Shown: positions 1 to 6,848, counted from the stretch's first letter. The stretch: 11,010 nt of DNA from Deltaproteobacteria bacterium (GCA_026988585.1 JALSKY010000221.1:1-11010); one strand, 5' to 3'. Notes: generated by a model not told the origin, from the sequence alone. Numbers and translations: made by a program.

Positions 1-87
1 GTACTCCTCCTTTGCCTGAAGCTTGACCTTCGGGCTTTCACTGCTCCAAACAATGGGATTTTCCTGTTTTTTTTCGATAGCTATCAT
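1..87 (-). CDS. Unidentified protein, N-terminal 29 residues only (runs off the left edge)
   Basis: An open minus-strand frame begins with ATG at 87-85 and runs uninterrupted to the window edge. It encodes a hydrophilic start, MIAIEKKQENPIVWSS followed by a Lys/Glu-rich stretch ending KEEY. A good purine-rich ribosome binding site (GGGAGGAA) lies about ten bases upstream of this ATG. An ATG eight bases further upstream reads only two codons before a stop, so it is excluded. There is no signal peptide or membrane segment in the visible part. Too little is present to name a family. The gene is divergent from the HDOD gene, with about 200 bases between the two starts. That this is a real gene rests on the RBS and the open frame only. 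Confidence 0.5.
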   Translation of the reverse strand, partial: MIAIEKKQENPIVWSSESPKVKLQAKEEY

Positions 88-290
88 CTTCTCATTTCCT
101 CCCTGTCCAGGCTATTGGATTGTTCTCTGCAGAGATCCAATGAACGGGTTTATAGATAACACTGCAAGGCTCTTGCCAACACTACAGAATCAGGCGATTC
201 CATGCCGGTCAGCCTGCAGATTAACCCCGGCCTCAATGCTGCCGATACAGGAAAGAGATAAGTGCAAAAAAGGAGAAGGAACGAATTTCT
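88..290. promoter_or_regulatory. Divergent intergenic region with a 12-bp palindrome
   Basis: This stretch separates the divergent starts of the left-edge gene and the HDOD gene, so it should hold both promoters. A perfect 12-bp palindrome, TCTCTGCAGAGA, sits at 124-135. A TATAGA that resembles a -10 element lies at 151-156 on the plus strand, but there is no convincing -35 element at 17 bases. A small hairpin (GCAAG/CTTGC, three-base loop) is at 164-176 in the presumed HDOD leader. An AGGAG/AAGGA purine run at 271-280 is the HDOD ribosome binding site. Binding of any regulator to the palindrome is speculation. Confidence 0.3.
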
Positions 291-1178
291 ATGAACAATC
301 TCCAGCCCGTTGTAGATATCAGTGCTGAAAAGAAGAAAAGGGAAGTGATTGCCAGTCTTGAAGCAATCCCTCCACTGCCTGCTGCTGCCCAGGAGGTGCT
401 CAGCATTGTGTCTGGGGAACCTGAAAATGTAAAAAGACTGGAACAGGTGATCCTGCACGATCCGGCACTTTCCGGTCAGTTGCTCAAGGTAGCCAACAGC
501 GCTGCATATAATCCTGTCACTCGCATCGACACCATACAGCGTGCCATAGTATTCATGGGCTTCTCCGAGGTGAGAAATATTGCACTTGGGCTATGCATCG
601 GAAATGTATTCAAAAAGAAGAGGGCCAAACGGGGACTTGCTACCATAAATCGACAGCAGTTCTGGGAACACAGCATCTCTACTGCAATGGTCTCCAGGAT
701 AATCGCTTTGGAAATCGGCTTAGAGAATTCCGATCTCTTCTTTACCTGCGGTCTGCTTCACGATCTCGGGCACCTTGTGACAGAACTCTGTTTCCCGGAG
801 ATCTGTGACCAGATAATTCGAATGGTCAGAAAGACCGGATGCCCTCTCCTCCAGGCGGAGAGACGGTTTGGATATCCGCATAACCTGCTGGGAATGTGGC
901 TGGTGAGAAACTGGGGTCTGCCAGAGGTCTATGCCAAAGCAATTGCCACCCATCATCTCCCTGTCGGCCATCCGAGACAGAGCATGGAGGGGCACCTGAT
1001 CCAGCTTGCCGACACCCTGAGCCATGAGATGGATATGGGATTCTTCAAACAGCCTGAATGCAACAAGGCAGCAATAGCAAACTACATCGGCCTGGGACAA
1101 CAGCGGCTGGAACTCCTGGAAGAACACCTTATGCGGATAGGACAGATGGCTGATGCCATGACGGCAGGCTTCATGTAG
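291..1178 (+). CDS. HDOD-domain signalling protein
   Basis: This 295-residue protein is essentially one HDOD domain (an HD/PDEase-related output domain), from about residue 20 to 240. It has the typical N-terminal helical part (IPPLP at 26-30, HDPAL at 56-60, the LLKVANSAAY region at 64-73, and IQRAIVFMGF around 82-91). The HD-like half shows WEH at 125-127, GLLHDLGH at 154-161, H197 followed by a Trp-Gly-Leu-Pro motif at 208-211, HH at 221-222 and D241. Histidines and aspartates at the usual HD-superfamily metal positions are therefore still present, although most HDOD proteins have no proven enzymatic activity. HDOD proteins are cytoplasmic and are linked to regulation of signalling, motility, stress or c-di-GMP responses; the exact partner is unknown. 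There is no fused receiver, GAF or GGDEF domain. The start is supported by an AGGAG/AAGGA site about ten bases upstream. The gene appears monocistronic and converges on pyrF. Confidence 0.9.
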   Translation: MNNLQPVVDISAEKKKREVIASLEAIPPLPAAAQEVLSIVSGEPENVKRLEQVILHDPALSGQLLKVANSAAYNPVTRIDTIQRAIVFMGFSEVRNIALGLCIGNVFKKKRAKRGLATINRQQFWEHSISTAMVSRIIALEIGLENSDLFFTCGLLHDLGHLVTELCFPEICDQIIRMVRKTGCPLLQAERRFGYPHNLLGMWLVRNWGLPEVYAKAIATHHLPVGHPRQSMEGHLIQLADTLSHEMDMGFFKQPECNKAAIANYIGLGQQRLELLEEHLMRIGQMADAMTAGFM

Positions 1179-1209
1179 TTAGCCCTTTCTTAGTTGCACA
1201 ATGCCAGAT

Positions 1210-1243
1210 GTCTGAGGGCCAATTCATTGGCATGCTGACAGAC
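1210..1243. terminator. Two-tier hairpin between convergent genes, possible terminator
   Basis: The 119-base gap between the HDOD stop and the pyrF stop contains nested inverted repeats. The inner stem is GCCAA (1218-1222) with TTGGC (1227-1231), closed by a TTCA loop. The outer stem is GTCTG (1210-1214) with CAGAC (1239-1243). Its position between two convergent genes fits a bidirectional terminator, but neither strand has a clear T-tract after it, so an intrinsic terminator is not established. A second small inverted repeat, AGCCT/AGGCT, at 1291-1304 overlaps the pyrF stop. Confidence 0.3.
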
Positions 1244-1297
1244 GGAAACCTGTGCCACCTGAAATTTAAATCTGCCACACCGCCTGGCCCAGCCTGC

Positions 1298-2038
1298 TCA
1301 GGCTACGTTCTCCCTTGCAGCAAGCCCCTGTTGAATCTGCTCCTTTATCTCCTGAATCACCCTCTCCGGCGCCTTGGCATCGCGGATAGGCCTGCCTATC
1401 ACAAGATAGTCGGAACCGTCACGGATGGCCTGGAATGGTGTTGCAACACGTCTCTGGTCGTCATGCCTCGTGCTATCTGCCAACCTGATACCTGGAGTCA
1501 CCATGAGAAAACCGTCACCAAGCTCCTTTCTGAGCCGCCTGGCCTCCTGGGCCGATGCCACCACCCCATCACAACCAAGTTCCACTGCGCGTCTGGCACG
1601 GGCCAGTACGAGATCCTCTACACTGCCACTGAACCCCATCTGCTCCACACCTGACGGATCAAATGATGTGAGCACTGTGACCGCAAGGATGTTGAGCCCT
1701 GGCCCTCGGGACTCCACTGCCCCCCTGATAATGGGGTCATTCCCATGAACAGTAGTAAGGGATATTCCCCGATTGTTGAGCTGTGCCACTGCCCTTGAGA
1801 CTGTGGCCGGAATATCATAGAACTTCAGGTCCAGCATCACCTGATAACCTGCATCCACTATCCTGTCCACCACCTGCCAGCACCCTGCAAGGAAAAGCTC
1901 CAGCCCCACCTTGAAAAAACGTATCTCACCACCAAGCCTGTCAACCATTGCCAGGGCCAGCTCCGGATTCGGCAGATCCAGGGCAAAGATTATCCTCTCA
2001 TCCAGAGGAATCCCCTGTCTGACTGCTATATCGCTCAC
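1298..2038 (-). CDS. pyrF: Orotidine 5'-phosphate decarboxylase
   Basis: This enzyme decarboxylates OMP to UMP, the last step of de novo pyrimidine synthesis, in the cytoplasm. The 246-residue product has the usual length for the bacterial enzyme and its (beta/alpha)8 landmarks in order. These are FALDLP at 18-23 (first substrate-binding Asp), FKVGLELF at 42-49, and the catalytic DLKFYDIP at 70-77, where K72 and the flanking D70 and D75 form the charged active-site array. VHGN follows at 97-100, TPGIR at 181-185, and the phosphate-binding IGRPI at 214-218. The start codon is GTG (2038-2036), chosen because an AAAGGAGGG ribosome binding site sits seven bases upstream and the conserved N-terminus follows directly. 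It is the last gene of the minus-strand cluster, 57 bases after the MFS gene. Nothing looks degenerate. Confidence 0.96.
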   Translation of the reverse strand: MSDIAVRQGIPLDERIIFALDLPNPELALAMVDRLGGEIRFFKVGLELFLAGCWQVVDRIVDAGYQVMLDLKFYDIPATVSRAVAQLNNRGISLTTVHGNDPIIRGAVESRGPGLNILAVTVLTSFDPSGVEQMGFSGSVEDLVLARARRAVELGCDGVVASAQEARRLRKELGDGFLMVTPGIRLADSTRHDDQRRVATPFQAIRDGSDYLVIGRPIRDAKAPERVIQEIKEQIQQGLAARENVA

Positions 2039-2095
2039 TCTGTTACCCTCCTTTATCCTGCTAAAAAGTAGTTAATAACAGCACCAGTTGTCTTT

Positions 2096-3382
2096 TTACA
2101 GGGGCTCTACTGTTCTTCTACTCCAGGAACGCCATACCATGAAAGTTGCACCAATTCCAACAATTCCTGCTAAGAGCAACGTCATCCTGACACCTATGAG
2201 TTCACCAAGCAGCCCCTGGAGAAGGCTTCCCAAAGGAAAGAGCCCCATGAAACAGGTAGAAAACAGTCCCATCATCCTGCCTCTGAGGGAATCTGGGGTC
2301 TCCTTCTGCATAAAGCTCAAGGCACTGGTGGCCACGGTTACCATAGCAAAACCCGAGAGGAACAGGACTACAGCAGCCTGCCAGAAGCTCTGTGTAACAG
2401 AAAGAACCATAAGTGATGCAGGAAAGAAGAGGGTTCCGCTCCACCACCATCCCATACGGTTCTTCACATTTCCTGAACCTGCCACCACTATCGCCCCGCA
2501 CAGGGCACCCAGCCCGTTGGAAGCAGATAGCAGTCCGTAACCACTGGCATTCAGCCCCAAGATATCCCTGCCGAACGGGGCCAAAAGCATGGAATATGGC
2601 AAAAGAAAAATCCCGAAACAGATGGTAAGGGCCAAAAGCCTGGAGAGCACCGGATGGTTTCTTGCAAAAGCTACTGCCTCCAGAATGGCCGAAACAGGAG
2701 ATTCCTTCTTCTGCCTGACAGGCAGATTGTACCGCCTGTAATTATGCAATACATAGACCAGACATACTATCACACAGGTAGAGGTCAGGGCCTTGAAATA
2801 GAAACATTCTGCCATATAGCCAGCCTGGATCATGAAACCTGCCAGAGCCGGTCCCCCGAACCTGGCAAGATTGAATGCCGTGGAGTGCAGGGCGATTCCG
2901 TTGGTTATCCTATCCCTGCCAACGAGATTGTATATAAGGGCCTGTCGGGCCGGAACCTCAAAGGAGATACCTGCGCCCAGTATGAAGGAAAAGAGGAGAA
3001 TGGTCCAGTACTCTATATGACCGGTCTGAACCAGCACTCCGAACATCAAGGCCTGAAGGGCTATTATCCCCTGGACAGCGATCAGAAACGAGATTCTTGG
3101 AAGCCTGTCTGCCATCACACCCCCGGCCAGGGCAAAGAGCAGAATTGGAAGGCCTGATACTGCCCCAAGGACCCCGACAAGAAGGGTGGAGTCTGTCATC
3201 TCCAGGACCAGCCATCTCTGTGCAGTGCCCTGGACCCATGTACCCTGCAGGGCAAGGGCCTGACCAAACAGAAAAACCCGGAATCCGGGCTCCTGAAGAC
3301 TGGCCGCTATCCTGGCGAAAAAGCCTGACAGAAAGAAACTCATGGCTGAATAGCCACCATTAGCGGGAGCTTTTCTCGCCAT
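2096..3382 (-). CDS. MFS transporter, MFS_3/DHA3 type (EntS-like exporter)
   Basis: This is an integral inner-membrane protein with about twelve hydrophobic segments and no signal peptide. Motif A of the major facilitator superfamily follows TM2 (GGVMADRLPR at about residues 87-96). The second half contains PDSLRGRMMGL before TM11 and a PLGSLLQGLLGELIG segment, both typical of the MFS_3 group that includes the enterobactin exporter EntS and macrolide-type exporters. That group generally effluxes small molecules with proton motive force; the substrate here cannot be read from sequence. I chose the ATG at 3382-3380 (428 residues). A TTG three codons upstream (3391) and an ATG at 3343 are alternatives, and no start has a strong ribosome binding site. 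The gene lies 93 bases downstream of hemB and 57 bases upstream of pyrF, probably within one operon, although a possible weak terminator precedes it. Confidence 0.88.
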   Translation of the reverse strand: MARKAPANGGYSAMSFFLSGFFARIAASLQEPGFRVFLFGQALALQGTWVQGTAQRWLVLEMTDSTLLVGVLGAVSGLPILLFALAGGVMADRLPRISFLIAVQGIIALQALMFGVLVQTGHIEYWTILLFSFILGAGISFEVPARQALIYNLVGRDRITNGIALHSTAFNLARFGGPALAGFMIQAGYMAECFYFKALTSTCVIVCLVYVLHNYRRYNLPVRQKKESPVSAILEAVAFARNHPVLSRLLALTICFGIFLLPYSMLLAPFGRDILGLNASGYGLLSASNGLGALCGAIVVAGSGNVKNRMGWWWSGTLFFPASLMVLSVTQSFWQAAVVLFLSGFAMVTVATSALSFMQKETPDSLRGRMMGLFSTCFMGLFPLGSLLQGLLGELIGVRMTLLLAGIVGIGATFMVWRSWSRRTVEPL

Positions 3383-3442
3383 GTTTCCCAAATTAGAGAC
3401 AAAGTTTGGAGATCTCCCTGGAGCAGCCCTGTCTGAACCAGT

Positions 3443-3481
3443 AAAAAAGAGCTTCCTGAATCAGTCAGTAGCAGATCAGGA
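3443..3481 (-). terminator. Possible weak terminator at the end of hemB
   Basis: Read on the minus strand, TCCTGA (which includes the hemB stop codon, 3481-3476) can pair with TCAGGA at 3459-3454 across a 16-base loop. This is followed five bases later by six Ts (3448-3443). The stem is short and the loop large, so at most it would be a leaky terminator reducing expression of the MFS and pyrF genes relative to hemB. The same 93-base gap also contains a 10-bp palindrome, GGAGATCTCC, at 3408-3417. Confidence 0.25.
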
Positions 3482-4483
3482 GAGAGCCTTGGCAAAATCC
3501 TTGGCAAAATAGGTGATGATCAGGTCAGCACCCGCCCTTCTGAATGACAGGAGGCTCTCTCTTACAACCGATTCCTCATCCAGCCAGCCATTCATGGCTG
3601 CAGCCTTGATCATGGAATATTCACCACTCACCTGATAGACAGCGAGTGGCAGATTGAACTCCTGCCTGAGCATCTGAACGATATCCAGATATGGCATGCC
3701 AGGCTTGACCATGATGATATCCGCGCCCTCCTCCAGATCCAGCATTGTCTCCCGGATAGCCTCCCGACTGTTGGCCGGGTCCATCTGATAGGTGCGCCTG
3801 TCTCCAAACTGAGGAGCACATTCTGCTGCATCCCTGAACGGGCCATAAAAGCCCGAGGCATATTTCACCGCGTAGGACATGATGGGTATGTGGTCAAAAC
3901 CGTTTTCATCCAGGATCTCCCTGATGGCACCTACCCTGCCATCCATCATATCAGATGGGGCCACCATATCGGCTCCGGCACGTGCATGGGAAAGAGCAAC
4001 CTTCTGCAACATCTCCAGGGTGGCATCGTTATCAACCTGGACATCCAGCGGCTGCTCTATGCCCTTCCCTTTCCTGTGACCGTGGATGATTCCGCAATGA
4101 CCATGGGAGGTGTACTCACACATACACACATCCGTTATGACCACCAGGCCAGGCACCTGCTTTTTTATGGCCTCCACAGCCTGCTGAACGATACCGGAAG
4201 GGAGCCAGGCATGAGAACCCTGCTCATCCTTCTTCTCCGGTATCCCAAAAAGGAGTACAGCCCTTATTCCAAGATCGCTGACCCTTGCAGCCTCTTCCAC
4301 TATCTGATCCACAGAACTCTGAAAGATCCCTGGCATGGAACCGATAGGCTCACGTACCCCTCTGCCTGGACAGGCAAAAAGTGGATAGATCAGGTGATCC
4401 GGGGATAGCTCCGTCTCCCTTACCATTGCACGCAGGGCCTCACTTCGCCTCAGCCTTCTGGGCCTGTATTCCGGAAACATCAT
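3476..4483 (-). CDS. hemB: Porphobilinogen synthase (delta-aminolevulinic acid dehydratase)
   Basis: HemB condenses two 5-aminolevulinate molecules to porphobilinogen, the first common pyrrole of heme, siroheme and cobalamin synthesis, in the cytoplasm as a homo-octamer. The 335-residue protein matches the family length and keeps both Schiff-base lysines. One is K207 in the MSYAVKYASGFYGPFRD region and the other is K260 in MVKPGMPYLD. The metal site is the zinc type, DVCMCEYTSHGHCG at 118-131, with C120, C122 and C130; it is not the Asp-rich magnesium type. The ATG (4483-4481) overlaps the receiver stop codon as TGATG. An AAGGAG site inside the receiver's last codons lies 11 bases upstream, so translation is probably coupled to the preceding gene. 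A second Met codon follows immediately. Confidence 0.97.
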   Translation of the reverse strand: MMFPEYRPRRLRRSEALRAMVRETELSPDHLIYPLFACPGRGVREPIGSMPGIFQSSVDQIVEEAARVSDLGIRAVLLFGIPEKKDEQGSHAWLPSGIVQQAVEAIKKQVPGLVVITDVCMCEYTSHGHCGIIHGHRKGKGIEQPLDVQVDNDATLEMLQKVALSHARAGADMVAPSDMMDGRVGAIREILDENGFDHIPIMSYAVKYASGFYGPFRDAAECAPQFGDRRTYQMDPANSREAIRETMLDLEEGADIIMVKPGMPYLDIVQMLRQEFNLPLAVYQVSGEYSMIKAAAMNGWLDEESVVRESLLSFRRAGADLIITYFAKDFAKALS

Positions 4484-4854
4484 CAGTCAAGCCACTCCTT
4501 GAGTTTCAGCATTATCTTTTCCTTTTCAAGAGGTTCCTTCAAACAGTCATCACAACCTGCATCCTTGAAAAGCTCCTTGTCCTCCTCGGTCATTCCTGAA
4601 CAGAGGACCACTACCGGTATCTTCTCCGTAGCCGGCGACTGTTTCAGCAGGACGCTGACCGACTGTGCATTGAGAATGGGAGCATCCCGCCTGACCACTA
4701 TAAGGGCCGGTTTGTGTTCCTTGGCACCATCCAGCCCCTCCTGTCCATCAATGGCAGTGATGAGATCAAGATCCATCTGTTCTACTGCCTGCTGAAACAC
4801 CTCCCGAACCTCAGGATGGTGATCCACCAACAGCACCAATTTTCGGGATGCCAT
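4483..4854 (-). CDS. Stand-alone degenerate receiver (pseudo-receiver) domain protein
   Basis: The 123-residue product is a single CheY-like fold with no output domain. Recognisable elements are beta1 KLVLLVD ending at D11, helix 1 (PEVREVFQQAVE), AIDGQEGL at 34-41, beta3 ALIVVR at 50-55, beta4 IPVVVLCSG at 79-87, and a DAGCDDCLKEP segment at 98-108. The phosphorylation site is lost. The residue at the end of beta3, four before P59, is R55 instead of aspartate. The acidic pair after beta1 reads D11-H12-H13, and the conserved Thr/Ser at the end of beta4 reads Cys. The usual Lys-Pro after beta5 has become Lys-Glu-Pro. It therefore cannot work as a classical phospho-switch and more likely acts through protein contacts. 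It starts 17 bases after the ClpX-like gene, with a GAGAGGG site upstream of its ATG, and overlaps hemB by one base. The fold assignment is confident; the partner is unknown. Confidence 0.82.
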   Translation of the reverse strand: MASRKLVLLVDHHPEVREVFQQAVEQMDLDLITAIDGQEGLDGAKEHKPALIVVRRDAPILNAQSVSVLLKQSPATEKIPVVVLCSGMTEEDKELFKDAGCDDCLKEPLEKEKIMLKLKEWLD

Positions 4855-4871
4855 GAAAGAAGCCCTCTCTA

Positions 4872-6710
4872 CTACTCTTCCTCTTTACCTGCCAGCTCTA
4901 TCCCGGCTGAGTCATAACTCTGCCTGATGAGACGGTTTATGAAGAGTTCAGTATTGTTCACCGCCTCGGCAGGGATGGAAAAGCTGTTCTGACCTGTCTT
5001 CTCCCTTATCAAAGAGAGACCATACTCCAGGATGCTGGTGAGGCGCTCGCATTGGGTATATAGATCAGCAGGATCATCCTGGCACCTCTCCAGAAGCCGA
5101 TCTATGGCCTCATCCTCAAACACTATATCTATCTCGCACCTGTTGAAAAAGGAATCCTCATAACTCCTTATCTGGTTTATCCAGAAGAGTACGTTGGCTG
5201 CAGCCTCATCGGGGGAGATATCCTCTTTCAGACATTGCTGTGCCACCAGTCTTAGACGAAAATCGTTGGACTTTATACCTTCGGCACGCCATGGAGCCGG
5301 CTCAACCCCTTTCAGACTGCGAAGCAGAAGATCCATTTCATGGTGCAGGATTGCTTCATAATGTTCCCGCCTTTCCCTGGCACCAGGATCAGCCATGAGC
5401 CGCTCAAGCTCACCTGCAGGATCCTGAACCAGTTCCCTGGTCACCACAAGAAAATCAATATCTGTGGATGGAAGCCTCTTTTCAAATGGAAGCAGAGCCC
5501 GCTCCAACACACTCACCAGGGCCCTGGCACCAGTACCCTCCTGATATGCCTGATGTGCCAGAAGGCGCAGGGCATCGTCCTCAAACCTGAGATCTATTCC
5601 GTAGGCACGGAAGTCCTGTTTTTTGCTTATTATCACGTTGCTGTTGGGATTCTTCAGGATCTGAAACAGATCCTCCTCTTCAAGGGAGTGGAGCCGGGCT
5701 ATTACAGGCAGCCTGCCGATGAACTCATTCTCAAACCCATATTCCACCAGGTCCTGTGGTTTGACATGCTTAAGCCACTCCTCCTGATCTGCAAGGTCCA
5801 GATCTGCACCAAAGCCTATACCCTGCCTGGAAAGACGTTTTTTTATAATATCAGACAGGCCGTTGAAGGCACCACTGACTATGAACAGGATATGTTTCGT
5901 GTTTATGGTGCGTTTTTCACGCTTACCCGTCTTTCTGAACTGCTCGATGGCCTCGAGCTGGGCTATTGGGTCATGGGCCACCTTGAGATCCACCTCGGTC
6001 TCCTCCAGTGGCTTGAGCAAAGCCCTCTGTACCCCGGCCCTGGAGACATCAGGACCCTGGAATGATCCGGAAGATGCTATCTTGTCTATCTCGTCAATAT
6101 AGATGATACCGTACTGGGCCTTTTCTATATCTCCACCGGCCTCTTTCACCAGATCCCTGACCAGATCCTCAACATCACCGCCCACATAACCGGTTTCGCT
6201 GAACTTGGTGGCATCTCCCTTGACGAATGGTACTCCAAGCTTGGCTGCTATCAGTTTTACAAGATAGGTCTTGCCCACTCCTGTAGGACCCATGAGCAAG
6301 ATATTGTTCTTGATACCCCCTACTGGCAGCCTGTCACTGGATCTTCGCGACATATAAGAGATCCTGCGAAAATGGGTACAGACCTTGGTGGCAAGGATCG
6401 CCTTTGCTTCATCCTGCTTGATCACATATCTGTGGAGATATTCCTCCAGCTCCTCCGGGTTGATGTTGAAGTTGTGAGTGCTGGAAGGAGTGGTCCCGGA
6501 AACAGAATGGTCCGATTCTTCCTGGTCAGGAGAGCCTGAAAAATTCATATGAGATACCACCTTTACCTTGCCACCATATTTCTTGGCAAGATATTCGCTG
6601 ATCTCCTTTTCAAGGTCTTTCTGGGAGGGAAAGGAGCTCTCCGGCTGGTCCGGCCCATCCTCTTTCTCTTTATCCTTCAAGGTATCCAATATCTCTTTTT
6701 CTTTTGTCAT
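4872..6710 (-). CDS. ClpX-like AAA+ unfoldase with variant N- and C-terminal regions
   Basis: This 612-residue cytoplasmic AAA+ ATPase is clearly related to ClpX. The N-terminal 85 residues are charged, with no C4 zinc finger. The ATPase core follows, with YVIKQDEAK at 95-103, Walker A GPTGVGKT at 141-148, pore loop GYVG at 174-177, Walker B IIYIDEID at 202-209, IGF at 298-300 (the ClpP-docking tripeptide of ClpX), the arginine-finger segment FIGRLPV at 330-336 (R333), and sensor 2 GTGARAL at 392-398. The ClpX RKH-type loop is replaced by a longer basic insert near 240-270. After the normal small domain (about 341-430), a further 180 residues end in a second small-domain-like segment (about 526-590) without sensor 2. 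A protein-unfolding role with ClpP is inferred from motifs, and substrates are unknown. The ATG at 6710 has only a weak upstream purine signal. It heads the minus-strand cluster, just before the pseudo-receiver. Confidence 0.85.
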   Translation of the reverse strand: MTKEKEILDTLKDKEKEDGPDQPESSFPSQKDLEKEISEYLAKKYGGKVKVVSHMNFSGSPDQEESDHSVSGTTPSSTHNFNINPEELEEYLHRYVIKQDEAKAILATKVCTHFRRISYMSRRSSDRLPVGGIKNNILLMGPTGVGKTYLVKLIAAKLGVPFVKGDATKFSETGYVGGDVEDLVRDLVKEAGGDIEKAQYGIIYIDEIDKIASSGSFQGPDVSRAGVQRALLKPLEETEVDLKVAHDPIAQLEAIEQFRKTGKREKRTINTKHILFIVSGAFNGLSDIIKKRLSRQGIGFGADLDLADQEEWLKHVKPQDLVEYGFENEFIGRLPVIARLHSLEEEDLFQILKNPNSNVIISKKQDFRAYGIDLRFEDDALRLLAHQAYQEGTGARALVSVLERALLPFEKRLPSTDIDFLVVTRELVQDPAGELERLMADPGARERREHYEAILHHEMDLLLRSLKGVEPAPWRAEGIKSNDFRLRLVAQQCLKEDISPDEAAANVLFWINQIRSYEDSFFNRCEIDIVFEDEAIDRLLERCQDDPADLYTQCERLTSILEYGLSLIREKTGQNSFSIPAEAVNNTELFINRLIRQSYDSAGIELAGKEEE

Positions 6711-6779
6711 AATAGTCTGTTTTAATCAGTTTCAAACAACCCGATCTACGGGTCTGTCATGGTTACATGCCTGAATACT

Positions 6780-6785
6780 ATTATA
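6780..6785 (-). promoter_or_regulatory. -10-like element for the minus-strand cluster
   Basis: Minus-strand TATAAT occurs at 6785-6780, about 70 bases upstream of the ClpX-like ATG. No good -35 hexamer lies 16-18 bases upstream; the nearest TTG-containing hexamer (TTGTGG, 6813-6808) is 22 bases away and overlaps the DnaA-box match. A small hairpin in the presumed leader pairs ACCCG with CGGGT at 6739-6753. The perfect -10 match and its position are the only support. Confidence 0.3.
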
Positions 6786-6803
6786 TTAACAGGCCTTCAG
6801 ATC

Positions 6804-6812
6804 TTATCCACA
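6804..6812 (+). promoter_or_regulatory. Perfect DnaA-box consensus
   Basis: The nine bases TTATCCACA match the high-affinity DnaA binding consensus exactly, next to an AT-rich run (ATTATATTAA, 6780-6789). A weaker 7-of-9 match, TTATCCTTA, follows at 6871-6879. The perfect site lies 92 bases upstream of the ClpX-like start and about 175 bases upstream of guaA. DnaA acts as a transcription factor as well as an initiator, so a regulatory role is possible, but one perfect box is not evidence for an origin. Confidence 0.4.
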
Positions 6813-6848
6813 ATACCAGAGTTGAAAAATTAGCTCAATAGAGTTCCC

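Noticed and set aside
23..458. Two overlapping opposite-strand open frames (plus 23-328 and minus 150-458) at the left edge
   Set aside because: They overlap the better supported minus-strand start at 87 and the HDOD N-terminus; translations are low-complexity or Cys-rich with no domain signal.
1208..1654. Plus-strand open frame of 148 codons over the 3' half of pyrF
   Set aside because: pyrF is intact and conserved on the other strand; the translation is Cys/His/Pro-rich shadow sequence without family resemblance.
5340..6065. Long plus-strand open frame (241 codons) antisense to the ClpX-like gene
   Set aside because: The opposite strand encodes a well-conserved AAA+ core with all motifs in place; the antisense translation shows no recognisable domain and no ribosome binding site was seen that would argue for it.
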